A stretch of 64,000 bases of DNA from Progne subis subis (lineage: Eukaryota > Chordata > Aves > Passeriformes > Hirundinidae). The notes under the pieces were generated by a model. The model was not told the origin of the DNA. It did no database searches and was given only the letters and a program-made list of their open reading frames with translations. Every line of letters begins with the position of its first letter. Position 1 is the stretch's first letter. A program made the translations under genes and the position numbers. The DNA lies in the NCBI GenBank assembly GCA_022316685.1, contig JAKJHU010000827.1, forward strand, positions 52,023 to 116,022, given 5' to 3'. Positions 23,291 to 34,976 of the stretch are shown here, piece by piece.

Positions 23291-24587
23291 AGGAACCGAG
23301 TTGTCACAGGCCCTCAGAGGGGTTCCATGGGGACTTTCCAAGAGTCTCCAGGCTGTTCCAGAGCTAGAATGTCACAGCCAGAGACAGGGGCTCTATGGAG
23401 ACCTCCCAGGGGTTTCTGGGGATGCTCAAGAGCCCTGTGGTCAGAGGCAGTCACAGCCATTCCATGCTGACATCCCAGGGCACCTTGGGCTGCAAAGGCA
23501 CCGATCTGTCACAGGCACTCACGGGGGCTCCACGGTGACATCCAGGAGTCCCCAGGCTGACAAAGAGCCGGGATGTCCCAGACACTCACAGGGGTTCCCT
23601 GTCATGGGCAGAGTGGGAGCTTCAGGCAAAAGCTTTATTTCTTCATTGGAGAAACTCCTGCTGAGTCATGAGGTGGAGAAATGACACCCAACAGCCACCA
23701 TGGACCCCCAAACACCTCCAGGATGCCTAGACTTTTAAAATTCCATCTAAGAATGAGGACTCAGAGCAGCTGGATCCAATGCTAGCCCCTGATTTTTGTC
23801 AAAGGCTTATGTGTAAAAGACTGGACAGATGGAATTGAACTGTAAAGCAATTTGTCCCACAGGATAACGATAGAATACCAGAAAAATTTGTATAAACACA
23901 GCAATCATTTATTCTGATTAGGATTAGACAGATTTATTTACACCACAGAATAAATTAAAAAAAAAAAAAAAAAAAGAGTTATTTACTCCACGGTATAGAA
24001 GCTATAACAATTATAGAATATAGTATTCTAGGAAGCAATTTTGAAGTAAACAGGGCTTTGCTGGAGTTGTTTGAGCCCATTGCAGGCAGAGCCTCCTGCT
24101 CCAGCAGGAACTGCCTTTCCTGTGCCAGGACCAGGGCAGATCCCGCTGCAGGAAAAGCCCCAGGCCAGCCCCAAGGCAGTGAAGGCCTCGGGCACAAGTG
24201 CAGAGTGCCGTGCTGGGAGCTGTGCCAGGGAGAGCCCGAGGCACCAAAGGCACCTTGGCAGCAGCAGCTGCTTCCAGGCCATGGCCAGAAGCCTCCCTTG
24301 GCAAGGCGGCCTGGTGGCCACCACTGCAGAGCTGCTGCTCCAGGGCTCATTTCTGCCTGGGCTCTGCCCCAGCCCACAGTGTGACCTCAGCCCTGACTCT
24401 GTCCCAGCCGCTGTGCCTGAGCCCTGCAAAGCGTAAAGGTCACCTGTGCCAGCCTGGCTCTGCCAGCCCCTGGGGCAGGGCAGGGAAAGGCCAGAGAAGG
24501 GGCTGGCTTTGGCTGCTGCATGTGGGCTCCAGCAGAGACAAGGAGGAGTCAAGGGAGTGGATGGAGTCCAGTGAGCAGCCCCTTCTC
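23291..24587. other. Intergenic, includes duplicate of 51.53-51.85 kb
   Basis: No gene recognised. 24,050-24,360 is nearly identical to 51,530-51,840 (same orientation), starting AACAGGGCTTTGCTGGAG. An A19 run is at 23,957-23,975. Confidence 0.6.
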
Positions 24588-24900
24588 CCCATGCAATCCT
24601 GGAATGCTTTGGATGGGAAGAGCTCTGCAGTGCTCATCTCATCCAAACCCCTGCCATGAGCAGGGACATCTTTCACCAGATCAGGTTGTTCAGAGCCCTG
24701 TCCCAGCTGGACTTGAATGTTTCCAGGGATGAGGCATTGACCACTTCCCTGGGAACCTGTCCTGGTGTATCACCAACCGCATCATCAAAAATTTCCTCCT
24801 TATCTCCCCCTATCTGAACCTCCCTTCCTTTAGTTTCAAACCACCACCCTTTGTCCTGTTGTGACAGGCCAGACTAAAACCTTTGTCCACCATTGCATTT
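24588..24900 (-). mobile_element. CR1 LINE fragment, antisense
   Basis: Plus strand carries reverse CR1 text: CATCCAAACCCCTGCCATGAGC, AGGGATGAGGCATTGACCAC, CTTCCCTGGGAACCTGTCC and CCACCCTTTGTCCTGTTGTG. Confidence 0.88.
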
Positions 24901-24937
24901 CCAATCAGCCGGGTTTCCATGGCAATTCCATGACAGC

Positions 24938-25584
24938 TGTCCTAGGGTGACCTTATGATGCTTTTATCCCCAATCTTCTCTTCTGTTTGTGTTGTATATT
25001 GAGTTTTGTGCCTTTAAGACTGGTTCTAAGAGCAAGGAGAAGCGCGGAGTTTGTTTTGAGAAAACTGCCTGACTCCTCCACATTCTTCTTCGGACCGGGT
25101 GCTCAGCAGAGGCTTGGAGAGACTGCAGGACAGAGATCTTTTTGCTTTTAGTTAGTTTCAGCTACCTAGGGCAGAGAAGTTCCCTGGTTTCTTTTTCCCT
25201 TTTTCTTGGAACTGTTTAAACCTGCTCTGGACTGAAAACCCAGGGGAGCACTGGGGGCTGCACCTGCGGCCACCGGGGCCTGGAGCTCGGCATTTTCCAG
25301 CAGCGCCGGAGGGACTGGGACTGAGGAGAGACTGAGAGAGAGCCGAGCTCCACCCACGGCAAGGACTTTCTCAATTTGCCATCTCACTCCAGAAGGAGAG
25401 GTTTTATTGTTTCATGTTATTCATTCTTTATACTTGTATGCACTTTGTTAAGTAAAATTGTTTTTTCCCCTTTTCTCTAAGGAAGATCTTTACTGGACTG
25501 GTTGAAAGGAGGGGCCATTTGGGTTTTCTCCCTGTAGGGATCTCATTCAGGGGTTTTCTCCCAAATTTGCCTTAAACCAGGACA
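24938..25584 (+). mobile_element. 5' LTR of hypermutated ERV
   Basis: Starts TGTCCTAGGGTGACC and ends AAACCAGGACA. It has a TATA-poor promoter with TGTTGTATATTGAG and normal G content, unlike its 3' partner. No convincing primer-binding site follows at 25,585. Confidence 0.85.
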
Positions 25585-26128
25585 ATACCTTGTTATTGAT
25601 GCTCAAGAGAGTGGGAAAAGCTTTCTCTTGATTATTAATTGCCTTTTAGTTGTCCTTTATATAAAAAATAAAACCGTCCATAGCCATTTTACTCCTTAAA
25701 TTCCTAATGTCTCAGAATAAAGTCCTTTCTCTGTTTCTATTTCCCACGCTCTTTTAACGTTTTAATACTTTTCTAGTCCCTACATTTATTTTCTTATCCA
25801 AAAATAACTCCAATGTTGTCCCTAAGGACATCACTTTTATACTAAAAGTACACAAATTAAAATAACTATGTCATTAAGCTCAGTAATTATAATTTACAAA
25901 AAGTTTATAAAATACTAGAGTTTGTGCCAAGTATGTTTACTTTATAGTTTCTTCATCCTACCCTACATCCTCGTTCCAACAACATGGTTTAAAAATTTAT
26001 CAATATTCACACCCAGTTTGTTTGAAGAAAAGTAGGGGTTGGGGCTTTTCAGCCTCTCCTTTCCTTTTTCTCTTTTTAATCAGTTACATTACTTTTAAAA
26101 AATGCTCCGTGTCCCCTAAATACTAAAG

Positions 26129-26740
26129 ATACCACCTATAAGTAAGCACAAAACCAAAAAATAATTCTAACCATAAAAGTATTTCTTAAGTTATCCATAA
26201 CTGCAAAACATGTACTACAATCAAGCAATCCAAACAAATAAAAGCCCTATAATAGAGCAAGCAATAATCCAAATACAAATATAGAAATACCTAGCAAATT
26301 AATTATATTACACTACCCCAAACACACCAAAGTAAGCACTACATACTCACAATAATAAAAGCCACCACAAACTAACTAAAAACCTACCCTGCACCTCATG
26401 CTACAACTCATAGCATCATTCTAAACCTTTAAAAACAAGTGCTTTAAAGACATAGTACCCATAAAAAATTAAAGCAAACAATAGAACTCATTTCAAAAAC
26501 AACCTCATCAACAACTAAACTAAAGAACATAACGTTAAGTAAGTGTAGCATATTTCCTACCATACACCAACTTAAAAGAAAGTAAAAAAAATACAATAGA
26601 CTGTTAAAAACCACCCTAAAAACACTAAGTAGGAAATCTTAGAAAAATTAAAAACAGCATCTAACAAAAAACCCCTAGTTAGTTAACACCCAAAGTTCCA
26701 CCAGCAGAGCAAGCCCTACCCAGTCTAAGCCCCCACATAC
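26129..26740 (+). pseudogene. Hypermutated integrase remnant
   Basis: Collinear with the zinc-binding and catalytic integrase region of the provirus at 43.1-43.7 kb, but with G replaced by A at most GG and GA sites, so stop codons abound and key codons are lost. GT and GC sites are more often kept. Confidence 0.82.
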
Positions 26741-27109
26741 AGGAGATAAAGTCCCAGTAGAACATGTAAGAAGTTTGTCAAGAAAGACACTTTAAATCAA
26801 TTCTACTTCATGTACAGACAAACCCAACCGTGGGATTGTCTTATTCAAGGACCAAGTTACACATAGTAAGTAATGCAAAAAGATAAAACCACACAATGTG
26901 CACTTCAAGGAGATCTGATTGTTTGAGTAAGAACCGTGTGTAATGATCACTGTGTACTGAATGCCACTGCCATTGTCTGTATATAGCTGTATATTGTATA
27001 TTGTATATTGTTTTTATATAGATACATGTATGTGTAGTGTATGTGTGTGCAGAGCTAGAATATATATATTAGTATTAGTAAGTCAACAATATGGGGATAA
27101 AGAGTAAAA

Positions 27110-27383
27110 TATCCTAAAGTAGCTTTATAATGCATGTATCCCTAATTGTCTGTTCTGTTCGTGCTGTATATAAAGTCCTGTGATTTAAACTAGTTCTAAG
27201 AACAAAGAAAATGCAAAGTTTATTTTTAAAAAAACTACCTAACTCCTACACATTCTTCTCCACATAAGGTGTTCAACAAAAAACTTAAAAAACTACAAAA
27301 AAAAAAAAAATTACTTTTAGTTGGTTCCCTAAACTATTATTTTTCCTTTTTTTCTTAAAACTATTTAAACCTACTCTAAACTA

Positions 27384-27414
<31 letters not shown>

Positions 27415-27800
27415 GCAAAAACAAAAACAAAAAAACCCACCAAAACAAAACAAAATAAACCTAAAAGCTTACACCTTCATCCCACCGGGGCCTGGACCTC
27501 GGCATTTTCCAACAGCACCAGAAAAACAAAAATTAATTAAAAAACAAACACACAAAAAAGCCAAGCTGCATCCATAGCAAGAACTCTGTCAATTTACCAT
27601 CTCACCACCAGAACAACAAGTTTTATTGTTTCATAGTATTTATTCATTCTTTATACTTAAATGCACATTATTTGTTAAATAAAATAGATTTTTCCACTTG
27701 TCTCTGAGAAAGTTCTTTACCAGACTGGTTGGGGGGAAGGGCCATTTAAATTTGCTCCCCATTTGGAAGTTTAATCCCAAATTTACCCCAAACCAAAACA
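27110..27800 (+). mobile_element. 3' LTR of hypermutated ERV
   Basis: Starts TATCCTAAAG (TGTCC of the partner with G to A) and ends AACCAAAACA. Strong G-to-A change and A-rich expansions such as (AAAAC)n near 27,387-27,425 explain the extra length. A small part (27,485-27,506, CCGGGGCCTGGAC) kept its G's. Confidence 0.85.
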
Positions 27801-29049
27801 ACAGGTGACCCAGGTGTGGTGTCCCAGTGAGGGCTGCCATGGAAGCAGTGCCCAGCACTGCCCCTTTCTGTCTGGCTGAGCTGGCCTTTGGCCCTGGCAG
27901 TGGCGTTTGCTGCTGGTTCCGCGGCGCCTGAGCAGCCAGCGCGGCACAGGGCAGGTGGCCGTGGCACAAGCCCCCAGCAAGGGATCCCCTCTGGCTCTGG
28001 GCACTGACACCAGCCCTGAGCAAGGGGCCCAGGGCAGGTTTCCCTGGCACCCAACCATCACAGCGGCTCCAGGCCTTGGCTGCCACGGCACCAAACCAAG
28101 GAACGGGTCCCTGTGGCCGCTGCCGTGGCACCTGAGGGCATCAGCGAGTGTCAGTGCAATTGTACCTGGGAACAGCCCCAGCACCGCTTTGTCCTCAGGG
28201 GTGCCCTGGCAGCCCAGGACAGCAACAGCTCTGCGTGCAAGTGGCCATGGAACCTGGCTGCAGAAATGGGTCCTTGGGCTGCTTTCCAAGGAAACTTGAA
28301 GGGATGAGGGATCCAAATCCAGCAGTGGGGTCAGTGCAGTGTCCATGGCCACAGCCCCTTGCAATGGCCCAGGGCAGGTTGGGATGATGATCCACCCTCA
28401 CTCCTGGCCCAGGGCAGGGCTGCAGTGCTCTTGGTGGCACCTTGGGCTTGGCACACACTGGAGGAGGGTGTTTGTTTTCAATGGGGAAACACAGGAGTTT
28501 TAGATTGCCTCAAAATAAAGAAGAAAATCCTTCTTTGGTTGTGTGCAGCCAGGTCTCCAAGGAAAGCAGGGCCCAGGTGAGTGAGAATAGACAGCATGTA
28601 GTTTGGGAATGTGGAGCAAGGTTGTCCACACTGGGTCACACCTCAAGGCACAGCTTCTCTGAGCAGGCCAGACCTCCTTGGAGACCCTGGCTCAGTATCA
28701 ACCACAGAATGCCGCAATCACCTCTTGTCTAATGAGAACAGTAATGAAATACGCACTTGAAAGTAGTTAATACATATTCATAGAAGCTCCTTGAAATATT
28801 TCTCCATAACATGCAGCAGGAAAACTTACAAAATGAATGGCACTGGACCAGTGGGAACCCAAGGCAGAGCCATGGTTTGTCAGGACTTGCTTGATCCTGA
28901 TGAGCCCGTGGTGGATTTGGTGTTAAACCCTGGAACCTCAGGGCCTGAGAGGAGATTGCACAAACCTTTCCAGGACTCAAAGTCAGAAGAAAAACCCAAA
29001 GTGTCCTCGATGCCTCAGTGGGTCCCACAGAGGTCCATCCCCAACACAG
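27801..29049. other. Intergenic, GC-rich then unique
   Basis: 27.80-28.35 kb has degenerate repeats with CCGTGGCAC and GCCATGGAACC, loosely like 23.05-23.6 kb. 28.4-29.05 kb shows no exon or element I recognise. Confidence 0.4.
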
Positions 29050-29700
29050 GCTCCTCATGGAGTTCATGAAAGATAGAAATGGAGGCCAGGACTGTATAAA
29101 AACCTCTCAGAGACTCAGTGAGGGAAGGAAATTCCAAAGTAGCTTAAACACCCTTGAGTATCTCAAAGTATTAATGAACCTCACTGAGTGGTCAATGCAA
29201 AGCTCTCAAGGGACTCATTAGAGCAGATAATTGGAGGCCATGATTGCACAAAACCTCTCAGAGACTTGGTGCTCAAGAAGTACTTAAATTACCCCTGAGT
29301 ACCTGAGGCATTAATGAGCCCCACTGAGTGTGGTAACTGGCTGAGAATCTCTAGGGACTAATTAAATCAGATAATTGGAGGCCATGATTGCACAAGCCTC
29401 TCAGACCTCAGTGTCAAAAGAAGTTTCCTTAATAAATTCTGAGCATCCTGAAGTATTAATGAGCCCCACTGATTATTTTACTGTCTAAGATCCCAAGGGA
29501 CTAATTAAAGTAGATAACTGAGGCCATGCTAACACTTTTAAAAGGGAAACACCAAGTACCTTAAAACAACTGAAGTACCTTGAAGCATTAATGAGCCCCA
29601 CTGAGTGTTGTTCCTGACAAAGCCTCTCAAGGGACTAATTAGAGCAGATAATTGGAGGCCATGATTGCACAAACCTCTCAAAGACTCCAGGAAAAAGCAA
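29050..29700. repeat. ~145-bp satellite, 4-5 units
   Basis: The phrase GGAGGCCATGATTGCACAA recurs at about 29,081, 29,233, 29,377, 29,519 and 29,654 (spacing 135-152 bp), with GGGACTAATTA and ATTAATGAGCCCCACTGAGT in each unit. A decayed sixth unit may reach 29,830. Confidence 0.9.
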
Positions 29701-31323
29701 AACCAAAACCAAAACCAAAAGTCCTTTGAATGCTCCTCCTGGCAGCATTCAGGAGCCCCCCAGGGCCATTGCTGACCAAGGCTCCCCAGGGACTCCTTCC
29801 AGCACAACCTTGAGGCCACTGGATGTGAGGGGGATGCTCGAGGGCAGCACAAGGGGCTGACAGTGCCCAGCCTTGCTGGGGCTGTGCCAGGAGGCCCCAG
29901 GGCCTCAGGACAAGGTGTCTCCTCACAGCCCTTGATGGCACAGAGGCTGCTGTGGCCCAGGGCACCAGGACTTGGCTTCTCTTTGTCCCCACCTGTCATC
30001 ACTGCCTCCAGTTCTCTGCTCTGCCTGGGGCCTGGGGACACTTTCTCTGTCCTGTCCCTCAGTGGGACCCATTAAATCTTCAAGAAACTTTGGAGATTGG
30101 TTCTAACTTGGAATTCTTGAGAGGTTTCTTCAGCTCCCTCTCAGGGACGGATGTTCAGGGCCTCAGCACAAAGCCCGAGAGGGTCATTAAAGTCCTTGTG
30201 CTGTGTCTGTGCTGCTGAGCTGGGCCGGGCTCCTGGCACAGAGGCAGCTCCTGGCAGCCAAGAAGAGCTTCAAAAACACATCTCTCTTGATGGGCAACTC
30301 TTCTCCCAGCCTAGCAGGGCTGGGGCAATGCCTGCAGCCACCCTGGGCATAGCACACAGGCACAGAGAGCTTCACTCACTCAGGCTGGGAAGGAGCTGAG
30401 AAGTGACTGCGGGAGAATCACTCCCAGCCCTTGGCACAGGAACCTCTGGCTGCAGGACAAGGCAGCTGCAGCTCCTGCAGGATCTCCTAAAGCTGCAACA
30501 TCCCAATGCCTACAGACTCTGTGAGTACATTCTCTGATTATCTCTTGTGGAGAGCAGCCAGGGGTGCCCAGGGCTGTCCTGCAGAGCAGGGTCCTGCAGC
30601 CCAGGGCGCTGTGCTGGGCCAGGGACTCTGCTGCCTGCCAGGGAAAGCTCTCAGCCAGCCCTGGGAGCTGCTCACAGCACTGGGGGACAAGATCTGGGTG
30701 GAAGGAGACAGCTGGTAAGGTGTGGAAGTGTTTTCCTTGTGTGCTGAGGATGCTGTATTGTTCAGGACAGCTCTCAGCATGACATTTAACTCCAGAACAT
30801 TTCCAAGGAGATTATACAGGGAAACACAGCAAGTCAGGATCTGCATAAAAGAAAAAAAATCCTGTTTTATTAATCTACTGCTCTGGGTTGCCTGGATGGG
30901 AAATTGCACATAGATATTCATCTCTCTGTTCAGGTTGAGAAAATCAAACAATTTTTCTGTCAGGCCTTAATAAACCAGGCAGTGATAGAAATCAGCAGAG
31001 GGTCCCTTGCAGGCAGCACCAGTGTCGCTTTTCCCTCCTCAGAGTTGCTCTGAGGTTGCCATCAGAGCCTGCAGAGCCAGAGCTGCCCCTGGGCAGTGCC
31101 TGAGCTGGGAGGGCTCTGCAGGGCAGAGCTGAGCCCCCAGGGCTGGGCTGGGCTCTGGCAGCACTGGCAGGGCCCAGCCCTGGGCACAGGGAAGCAGCTG
31201 CAGGCAGGGACAGCTCCAGGCAGCAGAGCCCTGGGCAGGCAGTGGGGGAAAGTGCCACCAAGCTGTGCTGGGATATCGAAATCCTCTAAACTGAACTATT
31301 TCATGATTCTTTTTTTACAGATC
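29701..31323. other. Upstream region of the OR pseudogene
   Basis: No coding exon recognised. 31,290-31,320 ends in a polypyrimidine tract and acceptor (TTCTTTTTTTACAG) just before the OR start codon, as expected for a receptor with a 5' non-coding exon. Confidence 0.45.
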
Positions 31324-32260
31324 CATGTCCAGCAGGAGCAAATTCCAACAGCAGCTCCATCAGCCACTTCCTGCTGCTGGCAGCACACACGGCAGCTGCA
31401 GCTCCTGCACTTCTGCCTCTTCCTGGGCATCTCCCTGGCTGCCCTCCTGGCCAACGGCCTCATCATCAGCGCCGTAGCCTGCGGCCACCTCCTGCACACG
31501 CCCATGTTCTTCTTCCTGCTCAACCTGGCCCTCAGCGACCTGGGCTCCATCTCACCACTGTCCCCAAAGCCATGCACAATTCCCTCTGGGACACCAGGAC
31601 CATCTCTACACAGGTTGTGCTGCACAGTCTTTTTTTCTGTTCTTCATCAGCAGAGTATTCCCTCCTGACCATCATGAGCTCTGACGCTATGTGTCCACCT
31701 GCAAACCCCTGCACTATGGGACCCTCCTGGGCAGCAGAGCTTGTGCCCACATGGCAGCAGCTGCCTGGGCCACTGCCTTTCTGTATTCACTGGTGCACAC
31801 GGCCAATACATTTTCCCTGCCCCTGTGTCATGGCAACGCCCTGGGCCAGTTCTTCTGTGAAATCCCACACATCCTCAAGCTCTCCTGCTCCAAATCCCAT
31901 CTCGGGGAACTTGGGCTCATTGCAGTTAGTGCCTGTTTGGTATTCAGTTGTTTAGTGTTCATTGTTTTCTCCTATGTGCAGATCTTCAGGGCTGTGCTGA
32001 GGATCCCCTCTGAGCAGGGACGGCACAAAGCCTTTTCCACCTGCCTCCCTCACCTGGCTGTGGTTTCCTTGTTCCTCATCACATCCATGTTTGCTTACCT
32101 GAAGCCCCCTTCCATCTCCTCCCCATCCCTGGATCTGGCCCTGTCAGTTCTGTACTCAGTGGTGCCTCCAGCCCTGAACCCCCTCATCTACAGCCTGAGG
32201 AACCAGGAGCTCAAGGCTGCAGTGTGGAGACTGATGACTGGATGGTTTCAGAAACATTAA
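31324..32260 (+). pseudogene. Olfactory receptor pseudogene (OR14-like)
   Basis: A class A seven-transmembrane odorant receptor of the type greatly expanded in birds; an intact one would be a G-protein-coupled receptor of olfactory neurons. Visible hallmarks are HTPMFFFLLNLALSDLG (TM2), AEYSLLTIM before a damaged DRY-like region (SDAM), FSYVQIFRAVLRIPS, KAFSTCLPHLAVVSLFL (TM6) and PPALNPLIYSLRN (TM7), ending at TAA 32,258-32,260. The reading frame changes near 31,380, ~31,545, ~31,590-31,650 and ~31,685, so it cannot encode a receptor. The C-terminal half (31,691-32,260) is open, which suggests recent loss. The start ATG at 31,324 follows a splice acceptor. Subfamily is by wording only. Confidence 0.88.
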
Positions 32261-32869
32261 ACTGCTGGGAATTTCTGCAAATCCCTTGTAATGAAAGTAA
32301 TATTTGATAACATTAAATTGCTGGCCAATTTCTGCAAATCTATTCTAATAAAAGTTCTATTTGAATACTTCTTGTTGGTTTTATTTGAGGTTGTTTTGCT
32401 TTGTTTTCCTTTTTTCATATTGTCCAAAAGGAAAGGTCACTCTTTGTGCCATTTCTCATTTTGTTTCTCTCCACCTTCCCTGTGGCCACACACTGTGTCA
32501 ATAAGGGCTACACTCTTGGTGGCTTTAAAGCAACTCAAGGATCTCCCAGCCATGTTTTCTGCAGAGATCCCCTTTTGTTCCCTTCTCTGGAGCTGCAGCA
32601 GCAATGTCTGTGTGCAGAGCTGGGGCAGATCAGTGCTGGCACAGCAGCTGTGCCCAGGAGCAGCAGCACTTGGTGTTGCCAGTGCTGCTCCCGTGCCCCT
32701 GCCCCGCTGCCCTCCTGGCCCTGCTGTTGCTGTAGGGCCTGAGTGCTCTCGGGGCCAGGCACAGTGCTGGGGGTGGCAGTGCCGGGGCTGCAGCAGGGAC
32801 AGGCCATGGGCACTGCTGGGGCAGCGCTGACGCCTCAGGGCAGGGCCTGGGGGGCTCCAGGCTCCTTGC
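32261..32869. other. OR 3' flank, GC-rich
   Basis: Contains two near-copies of AACTGCTGGGAATTTCTGCAAATC-like text just after the stop (short duplication around 32,265-32,345) and GC-rich DNA. No gene recognised. Confidence 0.4.
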
Positions 32870-33850
32870 CCAGGCTCTCTCCAGAACACGCCCAGGCCAA
32901 TGCTCAGCAGAGAAAAGCCCCGTGAGCAGCCCCAGGGTGGCTGTGGGCAGGCTGGGGCAAACAGTCATGGCTGGGGCTCTGCAAGGTGCCTGGGGGAGAT
33001 GGGAAGGAGCAGCAGAGCAGGGGCTGATCCATCCCCACTGCACTGGACACCCCAGGGCAGCGTCCCAGAGCGTCCTCATGCACCTGCCAACAACATCCCC
33101 CCTCTGCAGCCCTGGCCTCTCCCCCAGCTCACACAGGTGCCGCATCCTTGCAGGCACAGACACGGCAGCACTGGCTCAGGAGCCCCTGTGTGCACTGCCC
33201 AGAGCAGGCGTGAGCACCCCCATGGTGTTGGTGTGGGGAGATGAACCTGAGTGAGCACAAATGCCATCATCAGCCCCTGGGGCCAGGAAGGGCTGGGGGA
33301 CAGCAGGGAAAGCCACTCAGGTTTGTGGTGGCCTCTGAAGTCAGCCGAAAGTTTGTTCCCATGAGCTGGGAGTTTCCTGTGCCACTGCAGACGTTGTTGC
33401 TCAGAGCCAGGGCTGCCTGGCAGCCACCCCCAAACTGCCCTCAGCATTTCCTTGCTTCACCTTGGCTTTCTTTCCTCTTCCTGGTAGCAAATCTCTTCCT
33501 ACTGCCCACCACTATTCCCTCTCCCTGCAAACAGCCCATCTCTGGTTGCCCTTTCCTCTCTGCCCCCACTCCCACTTCAGTTCCTGCAGTTCCCGGCACC
33601 ATGGGAACATCTCGTGAGGAGAAGGATCATCCTCCAAGTCCTTCAGGAACTGTCTGCAGCCTCCTGCAGTGCCTCGTGCTGCTCCCTTGCCAGAGGCACC
33701 ACAGGCCAGGGGGGCACATCTGGGCTGCTGTGTCTGGCTGTGGGGCTCCCTGTTCTGGGCAAGGAGGAGGAGCTGCAGAGGCTACTGCAGGACTGACAGG
33801 ATGGGCTTTGGGGCTGTGAGGAGAAGCTGAGGGCATCTGGGCTGCTGGAG
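32870..33850 (-). repeat. GC-rich repeat block, inverted copy
   Basis: Reverse complement of 18,650-19,670 and 53,680-54,690, as shown by GAGAAAAGCCCCGTGAGCAG at 32,907 against its complement near 19,600. Confidence 0.85.
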
Positions 33851-33906
33851 CCTTCTGAAGAGGAGGCTCAGGGACTCATCCTGCAACTGCTGCAAGGGTG
33901 GTTTCA

Positions 33907-34372
33907 GAGAATCACAGAATCAGCAAAGGTTGGAGAAGATCCTTGGAGATCATCAAGTCCAAGACTGTGCCCTGACACTGCCTTGTTCTCCCCTGAGCCT
34001 CCTCTTCTCCATGGATAAACAATCCCCAGCTCCCTCAGACCGTCTCCTCACAGGACTTGTGCTTCCATGACCCCTCACCAGCCTTGTGTTTTTCTCTGGA
34101 CACGCTCCAGCTCCTCCATGTCCTTCCAAAATTATGGCACCCAGAACTGGACACAGCACTCAAGGTGCTGCCCAAGCATTGCTGAGCACAGCTGAAGAAT
34201 CACTGCCCTGCTCCTGCTGGCCACACCATTCCTGACCCAGCCCAGGTGCCATTGGCTTTCTTGGCCACCTGGGCACACTGCTGGCTCATGTCCATCCTTC
34301 TGTCTATCAGTCCCCACAGGTCCCTTTCTGCCTGGCCTACTGTCCAGTCTCACTCTGTACCCAGCCTGTCAG
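33907..34372 (-). mobile_element. CR1 LINE 3' fragment, antisense
   Basis: Plus strand begins AGAATCACAGAATCAGCAAAGG and contains CTTCTCCATGGATAAACAA and CCATTGGCTTTCTTGGCC, the complement of the CR1 3' end seen at 18.0-18.6 kb. Confidence 0.92.
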
Positions 34373-34486
34373 TTGTTTATCTGGGAGAAAAGGAGTCTCA
34401 AGGGAGACAAGGCAGTGTCAGGGCACAGGTTGGACTTGATGATGTCCAAGGTCTTTTCCAACCTGGCTGATTCTGTCATCCTCTGA
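34373..34486 (+). mobile_element. CR1 LINE 3' end, sense
   Basis: Short CR1 end (GGTTGGACTTGATGATGTCC, GATTCTGTCATCCTCTGA) facing the antisense fragment to its left. It continues into the 34,487-34,610 block shared with 18,612-18,740 and 53,640-53,770. Confidence 0.88.
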
Positions 34487-34976
34487 AACCACCCTTGCAG
34501 CAGTTGCAGGATGAGCCCTGGGCCTCCTCTTCAGAAGGTCCAGCAGCCCAGGTCCCTCAGCTTCTCCTCACAGCCCCAAAGCCCATCCTGTCAGTCCTGC
34601 AGAGCCTCTCCAGTGCAGGGGAAACACTGGGCAACTGAATAGCAGAATCAATATCATTTTAGCAGAAGCCCTTTATTGTTTACATTAAACTCCAGTTATA
34701 GATTCTAGCACTACTGTCCACACACACAGGTGTCTCTCAATTGGCTGAGCCACTTGTTCACAAGGCAGGCACACATCCTTCAGGACACCCAATTGGTCAA
34801 GCGTCCATCATCATGTGTGTGTCCTCTAAGTTTTGCATTGTTTTTAAACAGTTTCTCAGGCTCTTGGTTCTTATTTTTAGTCCTGTTGTTATCTCAGTAG
34901 CCTTGAGGAATTCCTGAGATTTCCTGGGCAAGGAGCCTCAAGCCCTGTCTTGCAAAGCATGATTTAACCAAAAAAA
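34487..34976. other. Spacer before LTR
   Basis: First ~125 bp belong to the ZNF segmental duplicate; the rest (34,620-34,930) is unlike the other copies and shows no feature. Confidence 0.4.

Larger units (their letters stand above)
24938..27800 (+). mobile_element. ERVL-related provirus, deleted and G-to-A hypermutated
   Basis: LTRs of 647 bp (24,938-25,584) and ~691 bp (27,110-27,800) bound a 1.5-kb interior. LTR ends form TGTCCT...AGGACA; the flanks show ACAGC and ACAGG, a likely 5-bp target duplication with one change. The interior keeps only the end of pol: 26,129-26,740 aligns with the integrase region of the 38-44.7 kb provirus (43,114-43,720). In that alignment most G's of the intact relative are A here, while C's are largely kept. 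Against the 5' LTR, the 3' LTR shows the same change, for example CAGCAGAGGCTTGGAGAG against CAACAAAAAACTTAAAAA. Gag, protease and RT are missing and no frame is open. It is inert. Confidence 0.88.

Noticed and set aside
25585..26128. Search for gag or protease in the hypermutated ERV
   Set aside because: No alignment to the intact relative could be seen by eye; probably deleted or too edited.
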